DNA from: Micromonospora sp. MP36
Lineage (GTDB): Bacteria; Actinomycetota; Actinomycetes; Mycobacteriales; Micromonosporaceae
Assembly: GCF_008119785.1 (NCBI RefSeq)
Contig: NZ_VSFA01000020.1
Span: forward strand, 28,605 to 92,604
Direction: 5' to 3'
DNA length: 64,000 bases
Positions 33,282 to 42,412 of this stretch are shown here, piece by piece. Within the stretch, counting starts at the first letter, position 1. Every line of letters starts with the position of its first letter. The position numbers and the translations under genes are program-made. Below the pieces are notes generated by a model. It ran no database searches, was not told the DNA's origin, and saw nothing but the letters and a program-made list of their open reading frames with translations.

Positions 33282-35011
33282 GGACGAGCCGCCGGCGCGA
33301 GGGCGACCGCGCGGGCGTGCCGGATGGCGGCCGGGGTGTCCGGGAAGACCAGGCCCGCGCGGCGCAGCTCGTCGGCCACGCCCAGGGCATCCAGGACCTG
33401 GTCGTGGCCCGGGGTGATGCCGGAGAGCAGCACCACGATCCCGCGTGCCCGGAGCCGATCGATGGCGTCGCCGAGCACCTGCGCGCCGGTGGCGTCCATG
33501 GTGGACACCCGGGACATCCGCAGGATGACCACCCGCACGTCGGCGACGTCGGAGAGTTCGAGCAGGAACGTGTGCGCGGCGGCGAAGAAGAGCGGCCCGT
33601 CCAGCCGGTAGGCCACGATGTGCTCGGCCAGCAGGGCGTGTTCCTCGGCGCTGTGCTCGCTCGGGTCGAGCGGGACCTGCTCCAGCCGGGCGCTGCGCGC
33701 CACCGCACGCAGGGCGATCACGACCGCCACGGCGAGGCCCACCGCCACCGCGGTGACCAGGTCCCAGATCACGGTGACGGCGAATGTCAGTACGAGCACC
33801 AAGGCGTCGCCGCGGGTGGCCCGGGCGATCGCCCGGAGCGAGCCGGCCTCGACCATCCGGACGGTGGTGGCCAGCAGCACGCCGGCCAGGGCGGCCAGCG
33901 GGATCCGACCGACCAGCGGGGCGGCGGCCAGCACGATCGCCGCGAGGGCGACCGCGTGGGTCAGCGCCGCCAGCTTGGAGGCCGCACCGGCGCGGACGTT
34001 CACCGCGGTCCGGGCGATGGCGGCGGTGGCCGGGATGCCGCCGAACAGCGGCGACGCCAGATTGGCCAGGCCCTGCCCGAAGAGTTCCCGGTCCGGGTCG
34101 TGCCGCTGGCCGACGGTCATCCCGTCGGCGACGGTGGCCGAGAGCAGGCTCTCCAGCGCGGCGAGCGCGGCGACCGCGAGTGCGCTGGGCAGCAGCACAC
34201 CGATCGCGCCGAGGTCGAGGAAGTCCAGCGAGGGCGCGGGCAGGTGCTGCGGCAGGGTGCCGATCCGGACCAGGTCGACCGGGGCGAACTCGGCGAGGAC
34301 CGTCGCCGCGCCGACCCCGAGCAGCGAGAACGGTAGCCCGGGCCGCCACCGCGAGCCGAGCAGCATGAGCGCCGCGACGCCGAGGGCCACGGCCACGGCC
34401 GCCGGACGGGGGTGTGTGACGAACCGGGCGACGGCGTCCGCGGCCACCGCCCAGACCTTGTCGCCGTGGGCGTCGGTGATCCCGAGCGCGGCGGGCACCT
34501 GCTGGAGCGCGATGACCACGGCGATGCCGGCGGTGAAGCCCTCGATCACCGGGGTCGGCAGGTAGCGGACGTACCGACCGAGCCGGGCGAGGGCGAGGGC
34601 GATCAGCACGAGCCCGGCCATCGCGCCGACCATGAGCACCCCGGCGGCGCCGAAGCGCTGCACCACCGGCACCAGCACGACGGTCATCGCGCCGGTGGGG
34701 CCGGAGACCTGGAGGTTGGACCCGCCGAACACGGCGGCCACCGCCCCGGCGACCACCGCGGTGACCAGCCCGGCCTGCGCGCCCAGGCCGGAGGTGACAC
34801 CGAACGCGAGGGCCAGCGGCAGCGCCACCACGGCGACGGTCAGCCCGGCGAGCAGGTCGCGGCGGGGTGAGCGGCGTACGGCCGCCCAGTCGGCCCGGCC
34901 GGGCAGCAGCCCGAGCAGCTGGGCCGCGACCCGGCGGGCGGCCCGCCGCACGCCGGGGCCGGCGTCACCGGCGGCCGCGGTGGTGTCCGGGCCCAGTGCC
35001 GCCCCGTTCAC
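33278..35011 (-). CDS. SulP-family anion transporter with STAS domain
   Basis: This 577-residue protein has SulP membrane helices from ~50 to ~420, including LPLALAFGVTSGLGAQAGLV, SGPTGAMTVVLVPV, GFTAGIAVVIALQQVPAALG and FGGIPATAAIARTAVNVRAG. A C-terminal STAS domain follows (VVILRMSRVSTMDATGAQVL). SulP proteins carry sulfate, bicarbonate or related anions; the STAS domain regulates them. The GTG start at 35011 overlaps the ArsR stop by 4 bases (GTGA). Control by the ArsR protein suggests the substrate or inducer is linked to a thiophilic ion or oxyanion, but the family alone cannot decide. Confidence 0.85.
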   Translation of the reverse strand: MNGAALGPDTTAAAGDAGPGVRRAARRVAAQLLGLLPGRADWAAVRRSPRRDLLAGLTVAVVALPLALAFGVTSGLGAQAGLVTAVVAGAVAAVFGGSNLQVSGPTGAMTVVLVPVVQRFGAAGVLMVGAMAGLVLIALALARLGRYVRYLPTPVIEGFTAGIAVVIALQQVPAALGITDAHGDKVWAVAADAVARFVTHPRPAAVAVALGVAALMLLGSRWRPGLPFSLLGVGAATVLAEFAPVDLVRIGTLPQHLPAPSLDFLDLGAIGVLLPSALAVAALAALESLLSATVADGMTVGQRHDPDRELFGQGLANLASPLFGGIPATAAIARTAVNVRAGAASKLAALTHAVALAAIVLAAAPLVGRIPLAALAGVLLATTVRMVEAGSLRAIARATRGDALVLVLTFAVTVIWDLVTAVAVGLAVAVVIALRAVARSARLEQVPLDPSEHSAEEHALLAEHIVAYRLDGPLFFAAAHTFLLELSDVADVRVVILRMSRVSTMDATGAQVLGDAIDRLRARGIVVLLSGITPGHDQVLDALGVADELRRAGLVFPDTPAAIRHARAVALAPAARP

Positions 35012-35346
35012 CGGTCGTTCGCAGAGGCGCGCAGCTCGTCGAGGAGGGCGTCCCGGTCGGTGAGGACCGCGCCGAGGATCCGCCGACCGGCAGCCAGCAG
35101 GTCGGCCACGTCGGGAGTGCTGAGGGAGTACATGACCAGCGGCCCGTCCCGGTAGGAGGTGACCATGCCGGCCCGGCGCAGCACGGCGAGTTGCTGGGAG
35201 AGGTTGGACGCCTCGACGTCGATGGCCGCGAGCAGGTGACGGACCGGCTTCGGCCCGTCCTGGAGCAGTTCGAGCACCCGGATGCGGACCGGATGCCCGA
35301 GGGTGCGGAACAGTTCCGCCTTCGCCTGGTACAGCGGCACCGACAT
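35008..35346 (-). CDS. ArsR-family transcriptional repressor
   Basis: This 112-residue winged-helix protein has AELFRTLGHPVRIRVLELLQ, recognition helix EASNLSQQLAVLRRAGMV and beta-wing YRDGPLVMYSL, then a C-terminal helix LLAAGRRIL. No Cys is present, so the classical ELCVCDL metal site is missing and the inducer may be a different ligand. ATG 35346 has GGGGAGG 6 bases upstream; in-frame starts at 35382 are weaker. A 30-bp inverted repeat just upstream is a likely operator. It is translationally coupled to the SulP gene, so autoregulation of both is expected. Confidence 0.85.
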   Translation of the reverse strand: MSVPLYQAKAELFRTLGHPVRIRVLELLQDGPKPVRHLLAAIDVEASNLSQQLAVLRRAGMVTSYRDGPLVMYSLSTPDVADLLAAGRRILGAVLTDRDALLDELRASANDR

Positions 35347-35367
35347 GAAGATCCTCCCCACAAGCCC

Positions 35368-35397
35368 TGAAGACTTTAGCACTTGCAGAAATCTTCA
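35368..35397 (-). promoter_or_regulatory. Probable ArsR operator
   Basis: The 30-base sequence starts TGAAGAC and ends ATCTTCA; its two 15-base halves agree at 11 positions. It is markedly A/T-rich against its flanks and ends 22 bases before the ArsR ATG. The size and position fit an ArsR/SmtB dimer site over the promoter. Confidence 0.7.
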
Positions 35398-35450
35398 ACG
35401 CGCCGCCGCCGCAACATCATCAGCAGCAGCGCACTTCGCGAACCGAGCGA

Positions 35451-37745
35451 TCAGCGGGGGGCGGAGGGGAACTCCTCGAACCACGCCTCCACGCGCTCGG
35501 CGGTGGCCGGGCGGGCGAGGACGAAGCCCTGCCCGTAGCGGCAACCGGCGCGGCGGGCCCCGGCCACCTGAGCCTCGGACTCCAGCCCTTCGACCACCAC
35601 CTCCAGGCCCAGCCGGGCGCTCAGGCTGGCCACCACGTCGATCAGCGGGCGCTGCCCGTCGGCGGCCGGACCGACCAGGTGCGGGCCGACCTTGAGCAGG
35701 TCGAGCGGCAGCCGACGGAGCTGGGTGAGGGAGGCGTGCTCGGCCCGGAAGTCGTCCAGCGCGGTCCGCACCCCGAGAGAGCGCAGGCCGGCGAGCCGGG
35801 CCACCACGGTGGACAGCTCCGCGCCGACCGCGGGCTCGGCCACCTCCACCACGAGGCGCTCCGGCGGCACGCCGTACGCGGCCAGGGCGGTCGCGGCGCG
35901 GGCCACGATGTCCGGCGCGGCGAGTTCGCGGGGTGTGACGTTCACCGCCATCCACAGCTCCCGACCCCCGTCCGACCAGGCGGCGAGTTGCCGGCTGGCC
36001 CGGTCGAGCACCCACCGCCCCACCTCGCCGACCAGGTCCAGATCCGCCGCGACGGGCAGCAGCTCGTCCGGCAGGACAGTGCCCAGCACCGGGCTGCGCC
36101 AGCGCAGCAGTGCCTCGGTGCCCACCGGTTGCCGGTCGGCCAGGGCCAGCACCGGCTGGAAGACCAGGTCCAGCTCGCCCCGAGCGACCGCGCCGGGCAG
36201 CTCCCGTTCCAGGTCCAGCCGGCGGACCAGCTGCTCCTCGAGGTACGCGTCGTACCACTCGACCCGGTCGCGGCCGAGCTGCACCGCGCGTCGCCGGGCC
36301 AGGTCGGCCTGGCGCAGCACGTCCTCCGGGTCACCGCCGGTGGTCTCGGCCAGCCCGACGCTGACCTGGATCCGGATCGCCTGCGGGTAGGGCTCGACCA
36401 ACGCGGCCAGCAGCCGGGTGCCCAGCGCGTACGCGAGCACCGGCCCGACGTCGGTCAGCACGGCGAACTCGTGGTCGGCGAGGCGGGCCACCAGGTCACC
36501 ACGGCCGCAACCGGCCCGGATCCGGCGGGCGACCTCGACCAGCACCGGCAGGTCCACGGCGCCGCCGTCGACCGCCCTGTGCAGGTCGACCACGAGCAGC
36601 GCGCCGCCCTTGCTCCCGGCGAGCCCGCGCAGCAGCCCGGCCCGGTCGACCGGGCCGACGGCGGGTGTCGCGACGGCCGGCTGATCGTCGCCGACGAGGT
36701 CGCGCAGCCGCGCCTCGCGGGCGGCCAGCCGGGCGACGCGCCGTCGCTGGTCGGCGGCGGCGAGCAGTTCCCGGAGCACCATCGGCGGGATGACCGCCAG
36801 CCCCAGGGCGATCGCGGTGCCGGTGAACTCGCCGACCGTCCACAGGTGATGGCCGGCGGCGAGGGCCGCGATGCCGGCCGGCGCGGTCAGCTCCGGCCAG
36901 GCGACCGGGAGTCCGCCCGGTCGGGGCCGCTCCCCGGCGGCGCTGCGCCGGGCACCGCCGGCGGTGAGCAGCGCGCCGACCGGCAGCAGGGGTGCGACCG
37001 CCAGGACGGCCCGGTCCGGTGCATGGTAGGCGAGCAGCACCACCAGGAGGGCCAATCCGGCGAGGGTGGCCGCCGCTCCGGCGAGGCAGCGTGCCGCGCC
37101 CGGGCGGCGGCGCCACTCCGCCAGCGCGGCCACCAGCAGCACCGCCAGCCCGGTCGCGCCGGCGACGCTCGCGGTACGCGCCACCGAGGGCACCTCCCCG
37201 GGCGGCAGCAGCACCCAGCCCGCGAAGACCAGGCTGACGCCGAGTCCGACGACGTCGGCGGCCCGCCGGAGCCGCTCGGCGTGGGAGAGCCGGGAGCGGC
37301 CGGGGAGCCGGAGCAGGGCCATGGCGTACAGCGGGGCGGTGACGGCGAGGCCGGCCAGCGCGACCGGCAACCGGTGTGCCGCGTCGGTGAGCGGCAGCAC
37401 GGCGACGGTCAGCCCGGCGGCCAGCACGGCGGCGTTCAGGGTCGCGGCGACCCGGCGGGACAGTGCGACGCGCCGAGCCTGCCGCCCGGGTGGCGCCCCG
37501 GCGGGGCGGGCCGGATCGGGGGACACCGGGCGGTCCGGTCCGGCCGGTGCGGGCGGCGTACCGGCCAGCCGGGCGAGCCGGACGCAGGCCAGCGTGCAGC
37601 CGCCGGCGACGGCGAGCGCCACGCCGGACAGGGCCGGGACGAGGCCGGTGGCTCCGGCGAGGACGAACAACGCGCCGGCGAGTGACACGACGAGGTCGGC
37701 GAGCGCTGGTCGGCGGTGACCAGCGGCGGGGCGGGTGACGGGCAC
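35451..37745 (-). CDS. Membrane GGDEF-EAL protein with degenerate GGDEF motif
   Basis: This 764-residue protein has about nine membrane helices over ~10-390. A cyclase-like domain follows in which the GGDEF signature is RLADHEFAVL (~421), so cyclase activity is unlikely. The EAL domain keeps GTEALLRWR (~543), AVNVTPRE, VVEVAEPAV, ALDDFRAEHASL, VVVEGL and GQGFVLARP, but the usual KID after the second Asp is KVGPH, so phosphodiesterase activity is uncertain. It may sense c-di-GMP or GTP. I chose the GTG at 37745 (VPVTRPAAG); an upstream GTG at 37856 is possible. Confidence 0.8.
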   Translation of the reverse strand: MPVTRPAAGHRRPALADLVVSLAGALFVLAGATGLVPALSGVALAVAGGCTLACVRLARLAGTPPAPAGPDRPVSPDPARPAGAPPGRQARRVALSRRVAATLNAAVLAAGLTVAVLPLTDAAHRLPVALAGLAVTAPLYAMALLRLPGRSRLSHAERLRRAADVVGLGVSLVFAGWVLLPPGEVPSVARTASVAGATGLAVLLVAALAEWRRRPGAARCLAGAAATLAGLALLVVLLAYHAPDRAVLAVAPLLPVGALLTAGGARRSAAGERPRPGGLPVAWPELTAPAGIAALAAGHHLWTVGEFTGTAIALGLAVIPPMVLRELLAAADQRRRVARLAAREARLRDLVGDDQPAVATPAVGPVDRAGLLRGLAGSKGGALLVVDLHRAVDGGAVDLPVLVEVARRIRAGCGRGDLVARLADHEFAVLTDVGPVLAYALGTRLLAALVEPYPQAIRIQVSVGLAETTGGDPEDVLRQADLARRRAVQLGRDRVEWYDAYLEEQLVRRLDLERELPGAVARGELDLVFQPVLALADRQPVGTEALLRWRSPVLGTVLPDELLPVAADLDLVGEVGRWVLDRASRQLAAWSDGGRELWMAVNVTPRELAAPDIVARAATALAAYGVPPERLVVEVAEPAVGAELSTVVARLAGLRSLGVRTALDDFRAEHASLTQLRRLPLDLLKVGPHLVGPAADGQRPLIDVVASLSARLGLEVVVEGLESEAQVAGARRAGCRYGQGFVLARPATAERVEAWFEEFPSAPR

Positions 37746-37985
37746 GGCGGACGCCTTCGTGAGGGGGCACGGGGCGGTGCGGTTGCGGACGTGCGGGGTC
37801 AGCGGTGGGCGGTGGCGGCGGGCGTGGTCGAGGCCGGACGGGACCGGCTCGGCCACGCCGAAAAACGATCCCGGGCACGGCTGGTTACGCCGCTCTGCAC
37901 GTGACGCGGCTCACATTGATGGCGGGTTGCCACCGGCGCTCCGCCCGGTCGGCAGCGGCCCGGCCAGGGGTGCGATCATCGGAGG

Positions 37986-38396
37986 GTGAGCCGCGCCGAC
38001 GCCATCCGTTTCCGCCACAACCAGGCGATCCTGGTCGCCGCGATCGTCGCGTTCCTCGGCGCGCTGCCCCTGGCCACCGCCCGCTGGTGGCTGTTCTGGG
38101 TGCTGCTGATCCCGCTGGCGGTCGCGCTCTGGGCCTGGCGGGCCGGCACCGACGCGGACTCCCGCGAGCTGCGGCTGCGTGCCCTCGCCGGGCAGCGGCG
38201 GATCCCCTGGGAGCGGGTCGCCGAGCTGACCGCCGACGCGCGGGGCCGGGGGGTCGTCCGGCTCGACGACGGCGAGCTGCTGGTGCTCCCCGCGGTACGC
38301 GCCAACGACCTGCCCCGGCTGATCTCCGCCACCGGCCAGGAGCTGTCCGACACGACCGACGGCACGCCCACCGGGGGCTCCACCACGAACGGCTGA
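37986..38396 (+). CDS. Membrane protein with bacterial PH-like domain
   Basis: This 136-residue protein has two hydrophobic helices at ~15-30 and ~33-50 (AILVAAIVAFLGALPL, WWLFWVLLIPLAVALW), then a small PH-like beta domain: SRELRLRALAGQRRIPWERV and RGVVRLDDGELLVLPAVRANDLP. The IPW-V-E arrangement is typical of the actinobacterial bPH family. The tail is Thr/Gly-rich. Function unknown. The GTG at 37986 follows GGAGG. It starts 241 bases from the divergent GGDEF-EAL gene. Confidence 0.75.
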   Translation: MSRADAIRFRHNQAILVAAIVAFLGALPLATARWWLFWVLLIPLAVALWAWRAGTDADSRELRLRALAGQRRIPWERVAELTADARGRGVVRLDDGELLVLPAVRANDLPRLISATGQELSDTTDGTPTGGSTTNG

Positions 38397-38423
38397 GCCC
38401 GGCACGGGCGGGCGCGGCCAAAA

Positions 38424-38441
38424 GGCCGGCCTGAGCCGGCC
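38424..38441. terminator. Hairpin between convergent genes
   Basis: A 7-bp perfect stem (ggccggc/gccggcc) with loop ctga lies between the PH-domain stop (38396) and the dehydrogenase stop (38445). Confidence 0.6.
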
Positions 38442-38444
38442 CGG

Positions 38445-39374
38445 TCAGTAGCCGTCCACCACCCGGTTCACCAGCGGCTCTCCGGCCACGAAGCGCCGCA
38501 CCTGCTCCCCGACCAGCCGGTACGCGCGCGGCAGCAGGCCGCGTACCGAGCCGGCGACGTGCGGGGTGAGCAGGACGTTGGGCAGCTCCCACAGGGGATG
38601 GTCGGCGGGCAGCGGCTCGGGATCGGTGACGTCCAGCGCGGCCCGCAGCCGGCCCGAGGCCAGCTCGGCGACCAGCGCCGACGTCCGGGCCACCGGGCCG
38701 CGGGCCGCGTTGACCAGCAGCGCGCCGTCCGGCATCGCGGCGAGGAACTTCTCGTCGACCAGTCCCCGGGTCTGCTCGGTCAGCGGCAGCAGCAGGACCA
38801 CCACGTCCGCCTCGGGCAGCAGGGCGGGCAGCTCGTCCACCCCGTGCACCCCCTCGGCCGGGCGTGGGGTGCGGGCCACCAGGGTGAAGGTCACCTCGAA
38901 CGGGGCCAGCCGGGCCTGCACGGCGGCCCCGATCGACCCCGCGCCGACGATCAGCACCCGCTTGCCGGCCAGCTCGTCGGTGGGGGCCACCTCGTCGTAC
39001 GCCCACTCCCGGCGGGCCTGCGCCCGGGCCATCGGGCCGAAACCGCGCAGCACGGACAGGATCGCGGTGACCACCCACTCGGCGGTGCCGGTGTCGTGCA
39101 CGCCGCGGGCGTCACAGAGCGTCACCCCGTCGGGGAGCCGCCCCACCCAGGCGTCCGCCCCGGCGGAGAGCAGCTGCACCACCGCCAGATCGGGCAGCGA
39201 GGCCAGCAGCGGGGTGGCAGCCGGACCGGCGGAGAGGAACGGCGGCACCCAGAACCGCACGCCGGCCGGGGACGACGGGAGCCGGGCGGGGTCCTCCAGC
39301 AGCTCCACGGTGACGCCCGGAGGCAGCTCACCGAGGAGGGCGGGACCGGCCCGGTGCGGGATCCATACCTTCAC
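38445..39374 (-). CDS. D-isomer-specific 2-hydroxyacid dehydrogenase
   Basis: This 309-residue protein has the NAD motif VLIVGAGSIGAAVQ (~140), catalytic Arg in LLVNAARGPVART, Glu in DVTDPEPLPADHPLWE and His in VLLTPHVAGS. It is the short family form and lacks SerA's ACT domain. Substrate (glyoxylate, hydroxypyruvate or a longer 2-oxo acid) is unknown. The start is GTG 39374 (VKVWIPHRAGP). The divergent sugar dehydrogenase starts 84 bases away, so the two share a promoter region. Confidence 0.85.
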   Translation of the reverse strand: MKVWIPHRAGPALLGELPPGVTVELLEDPARLPSSPAGVRFWVPPFLSAGPAATPLLASLPDLAVVQLLSAGADAWVGRLPDGVTLCDARGVHDTGTAEWVVTAILSVLRGFGPMARAQARREWAYDEVAPTDELAGKRVLIVGAGSIGAAVQARLAPFEVTFTLVARTPRPAEGVHGVDELPALLPEADVVVLLLPLTEQTRGLVDEKFLAAMPDGALLVNAARGPVARTSALVAELASGRLRAALDVTDPEPLPADHPLWELPNVLLTPHVAGSVRGLLPRAYRLVGEQVRRFVAGEPLVNRVVDGY

Positions 39375-39458
39375 GACCGCCGACGATAGTCGCCGACGGG
39401 TGCGGCCCCTGCTCGCGGTGGCCGTTCCGGTGGCCTCGACCCGGCTACTCTGGGTCGG

Positions 39459-40637
39459 GTGAGCGCGCCTCCCCCGTACCCTCGCACCGGTCGTCGCCGC
39501 CGGGCGACCCTGGCCGCCTCCTGCGCGGCGCTGCTGCTGGGCACCGCCGGCTGCGCCTTCGGCGAGCCGGATCCCGACCCGGCCGGCCAGCCGCCCAACC
39601 TTCCGACCCCGTCGGCGACCGCGAATCCCGGCGGCGCCGGTCAGCAGGTGGTCGCCACGGTGCTGGCCAAGGGCCTGGCGGTGCCGTGGGCAATCGCGTT
39701 CCTGCCCGACGGCGGCGCGCTGGTGACCGAGCGGGACAGCGGCCGGATCCTCCAGGTCGGCCCGGAGTCCGGGCCGGAGGGGATGAAGGTCACCGTGGTG
39801 CAGAGCGTGCCGGACGTCGCGCCCGGCGGCGAGGGCGGGCTGCTGGGCATCGCCGTCTCCCCGTCGTACGCGAAGGACCGCGCCGTCTTCGTCTACTACA
39901 CCGCCGCACAGGACAACCGGATCGCGAAGCTGGAGCTGGGCGGGCGTCCCACCCCGATCCTCACCGGCATCCCCAAGGCCGGCAACCACAACGGCGGCGG
40001 GCTCGGCTTCGGCCCGGACGGCTACCTCTACGCCAGCACGGGCGACGCCGGAAACACGGCCAACGCGCAGAACCAGAAGAGCCTCGGCGGCAAGATCCTG
40101 CGGATCACCCCGGACGGCAAGCCGGCGCCGGGCAATCCCACCGCCGGCTCCCCGGTGTGGTCGCTCGGGCACCGCAATGTGCAGGGCTTCGCCTGGACGC
40201 CGGACAAGCGGATGTACGCCGTCGAGTTCGGCCAGAACACCTGGGACGAGATCAACCAGATCAACAAGGGCGGCAACTACGGCTGGCCGCAGGTGGAGGG
40301 GCGCGGCGACGACAAGCGCTACGTCAACCCCGCCGTGCAGTGGCGGACCGCCGAGGCGTCCTGCTCCGGGCTGGCCGCGGTGGAACGCCTGCTGATCACC
40401 GCGTGCCTGCGCGGGCAGCGGCTCTGGCTGGTCGAGCTGACCCCGAACGGGACCGTCCTCGGCCAGCCGCGGGAGCTGCTGACCAACAAGTACGGCCGGC
40501 TCCGGGCCGCCGCGGTCGCCCCGGACGGCTCGGTCTGGGTGACCACCTCCAATCGGGACGGCCGGGGCAAGCCCACGGCGGAGGACGATCGAATACTGCG
40601 GCTGGTCTTCGCCGACGGCGGGGCCGGACGCAGCTGA
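39459..40637 (+). CDS. PQQ-type sugar dehydrogenase lipoprotein
   Basis: This 392-residue protein has a basic n-region, then CAALLLGTAGC with the lipobox Cys near residue 32 and a Pro-rich linker. The six-bladed propeller of the soluble glucose/aldose dehydrogenase family follows: VPWAIAFLPDGGALVTERDSG, GGEGGLLGIAVSP, catalytic-His region AGNHNGGGLGFGPDG, STGDAGN, SLGGKILRI, GHRNVQGFAWTPD and EINQINKGGNYGWPQVEG. Homologues oxidise aldoses with PQQ outside the membrane. No PQQ synthesis genes are in the window. GTG start 39459. Confidence 0.85.
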   Translation: MSAPPPYPRTGRRRRATLAASCAALLLGTAGCAFGEPDPDPAGQPPNLPTPSATANPGGAGQQVVATVLAKGLAVPWAIAFLPDGGALVTERDSGRILQVGPESGPEGMKVTVVQSVPDVAPGGEGGLLGIAVSPSYAKDRAVFVYYTAAQDNRIAKLELGGRPTPILTGIPKAGNHNGGGLGFGPDGYLYASTGDAGNTANAQNQKSLGGKILRITPDGKPAPGNPTAGSPVWSLGHRNVQGFAWTPDKRMYAVEFGQNTWDEINQINKGGNYGWPQVEGRGDDKRYVNPAVQWRTAEASCSGLAAVERLLITACLRGQRLWLVELTPNGTVLGQPRELLTNKYGRLRAAAVAPDGSVWVTTSNRDGRGKPTAEDDRILRLVFADGGAGRS

Positions 40638-40788
40638 CCGGCCACGCCGGCCGGCACCGACCGGCGACGGCTCCAGGTCGCCGCGCGGCGTCAGACGCGC
40701 CGAGCTGGAGTTGTCGGACAGGTGAGAACACGCCCGGGCTTCCCTCGGGTTTATCAAGATCCAGCATTGGGCAGGTCAGAATCTGAGC

Positions 40789-42411
40789 ATGGACGGCCAG
40801 GAGAACGAGCAGCGCAGGACCGGGGACGAGGCGGCCCCGGCGACCGGGCGTGCCCGCCGCTGGGCGTACCGACGGTGGTGGCGGGGCCGGCCGGCTGTCC
40901 GGCTGCGGCAGCTCGGCGCGGTGCTGGCCCTGCTCGTGGTCACCCTCACCGGGGTCATCGCCGGCACCTACGCCGGTGGGCACGTGGGCACCGACATCGG
41001 CCCGTTCCGCGCGCACCTGAGCCTCAGCCCGTCGCTGAGCGGCGGCACCACCGTGGACATTCCGCCGCTGGGCGCGCTGCTGCTGGACAGCCACAACGGA
41101 CCGGCGTACCTGACCGTGGAGCTGGGCTCGCTGGACCAGCGGCGTACCGAGGCGCTGATCGACGACCCGGCGAGCATCAGCCGGGCCAGCCAGTCCGCGG
41201 TCGAGGACGTCCGCGCCGGCGTGATGCGCCTTGGGCTGAAGACGCTCGCCTCGGCGGTGCTGGCCACCCTGCTGCTGGCCGGGCTGGTCTTCCGGGACGT
41301 ACGCCGGATGGCCTGGGCCGGCGGACTGGCGCTGGCGGTCACCGCCGGGAGTCTCGGGCTGGCCGCCGCCACCGTCCGCCCCCAGGCCATCGAGGAGCCC
41401 CGCTACGAGGGGCTGCTGGTCAACGCGCCGGCGGTCGTCGGCGACGCGCGGCGGATCGCCAACGACTACACCAAGTACGCCGAGCAGCTCCAGCGGCTGG
41501 TCGGCAACGTCAGCAAGCTCTACACCACCGTCTCGGCGCTGCCGGTGTATGAGCCGGCCCCCGGCACCACCCGGGTGCTGCACGTCTCCGACATGCACCT
41601 CAACCCCACCGGTTGGTCGCTGATCCGGACCATCGTCGAGCAGTTCGGCATCGACGTGGTGATCGACACCGGCGACATCACCGACTGGGGCAGCGAACCG
41701 GAGGCGTCCTTCGTCGGCTCGATCGGCCTGCTCAAGAAGCCGTACGTCTACATCCGCGGCAACCACGACTCGCCGCGGACCGCCGCTGCGGTGGCCCAGC
41801 AGCCGAATGCCATCGTGCTCGACAACTCCACGACCACGGTGTCCGGGCTGACCATCGCCGGCATCGGCGACCCGCGGTTCACCCCCGACAAGGAGACCTC
41901 GCCGGCCGGCAGCGGGCTCACCGCGCAGGTCGCCGACCAGGTGATCGGGGTCGGCGAGCAGTTGGCGACCACGGTGCAGAACTCGCCGACCAAGGTGAAC
42001 ATCGCCCTGGTGCACGACCCGGCCTCGGCCGGGCCGCTCTCCGGCAGCTGCCCGCTGGTGCTGGCCGGTCACCTGCACGCCCGGGAGGTGGCGAAGCTGC
42101 CGCAGTCGCCGGGCAAGGAGCCGACCACGCTGATGGTGGAGGGCTCCACCGGCGGCGCCGGGCTGCGCGGCCTGGAGGGCGAGAAGCCCACCCCGCTGAC
42201 CATGACGGTGCTCTACTTCGACCCGCAGAAGATGCTGCAGGCGTACGACGAGATCACCGTGGGCGGCACCGGGCAGTCGCAGGTCAACCTGGAACGGCAC
42301 GTGATCAGGGACCCGACGAAGGGGGAACAGGTGCCGGTCACCCCCACCCCCACCCGAGGCGGGCCGGTGATCCCGTCCAGCCCGACCCCGACCGCGAGCC
42401 CGACGCGCTGA
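40789..42411 (+). CDS. Membrane metallophosphoesterase
   Basis: This 540-residue protein has an N-terminal membrane helix (~45-65), an extracellular segment, a second helix pair (~160-200) and then the calcineurin-like domain. Metal ligands are visible: LHVSDMHLN, VVIDTGDITDWG, YIRGNHDSP, IALVHDPA and LAGHLHARE. The tail is Thr/Pro-rich (TPTPTRGGPVIPSSPTPT). It likely hydrolyses a phosphoester outside the membrane; the substrate is unknown. ATG 40789. Its stop lies 1 base from the stop of the convergent transketolase-like gene, with no room for a terminator. Confidence 0.85.
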   Translation: MDGQENEQRRTGDEAAPATGRARRWAYRRWWRGRPAVRLRQLGAVLALLVVTLTGVIAGTYAGGHVGTDIGPFRAHLSLSPSLSGGTTVDIPPLGALLLDSHNGPAYLTVELGSLDQRRTEALIDDPASISRASQSAVEDVRAGVMRLGLKTLASAVLATLLLAGLVFRDVRRMAWAGGLALAVTAGSLGLAAATVRPQAIEEPRYEGLLVNAPAVVGDARRIANDYTKYAEQLQRLVGNVSKLYTTVSALPVYEPAPGTTRVLHVSDMHLNPTGWSLIRTIVEQFGIDVVIDTGDITDWGSEPEASFVGSIGLLKKPYVYIRGNHDSPRTAAAVAQQPNAIVLDNSTTTVSGLTIAGIGDPRFTPDKETSPAGSGLTAQVADQVIGVGEQLATTVQNSPTKVNIALVHDPASAGPLSGSCPLVLAGHLHAREVAKLPQSPGKEPTTLMVEGSTGGAGLRGLEGEKPTPLTMTVLYFDPQKMLQAYDEITVGGTGQSQVNLERHVIRDPTKGEQVPVTPTPTRGGPVIPSSPTPTASPTR

Positions 42412-42412
42412 G

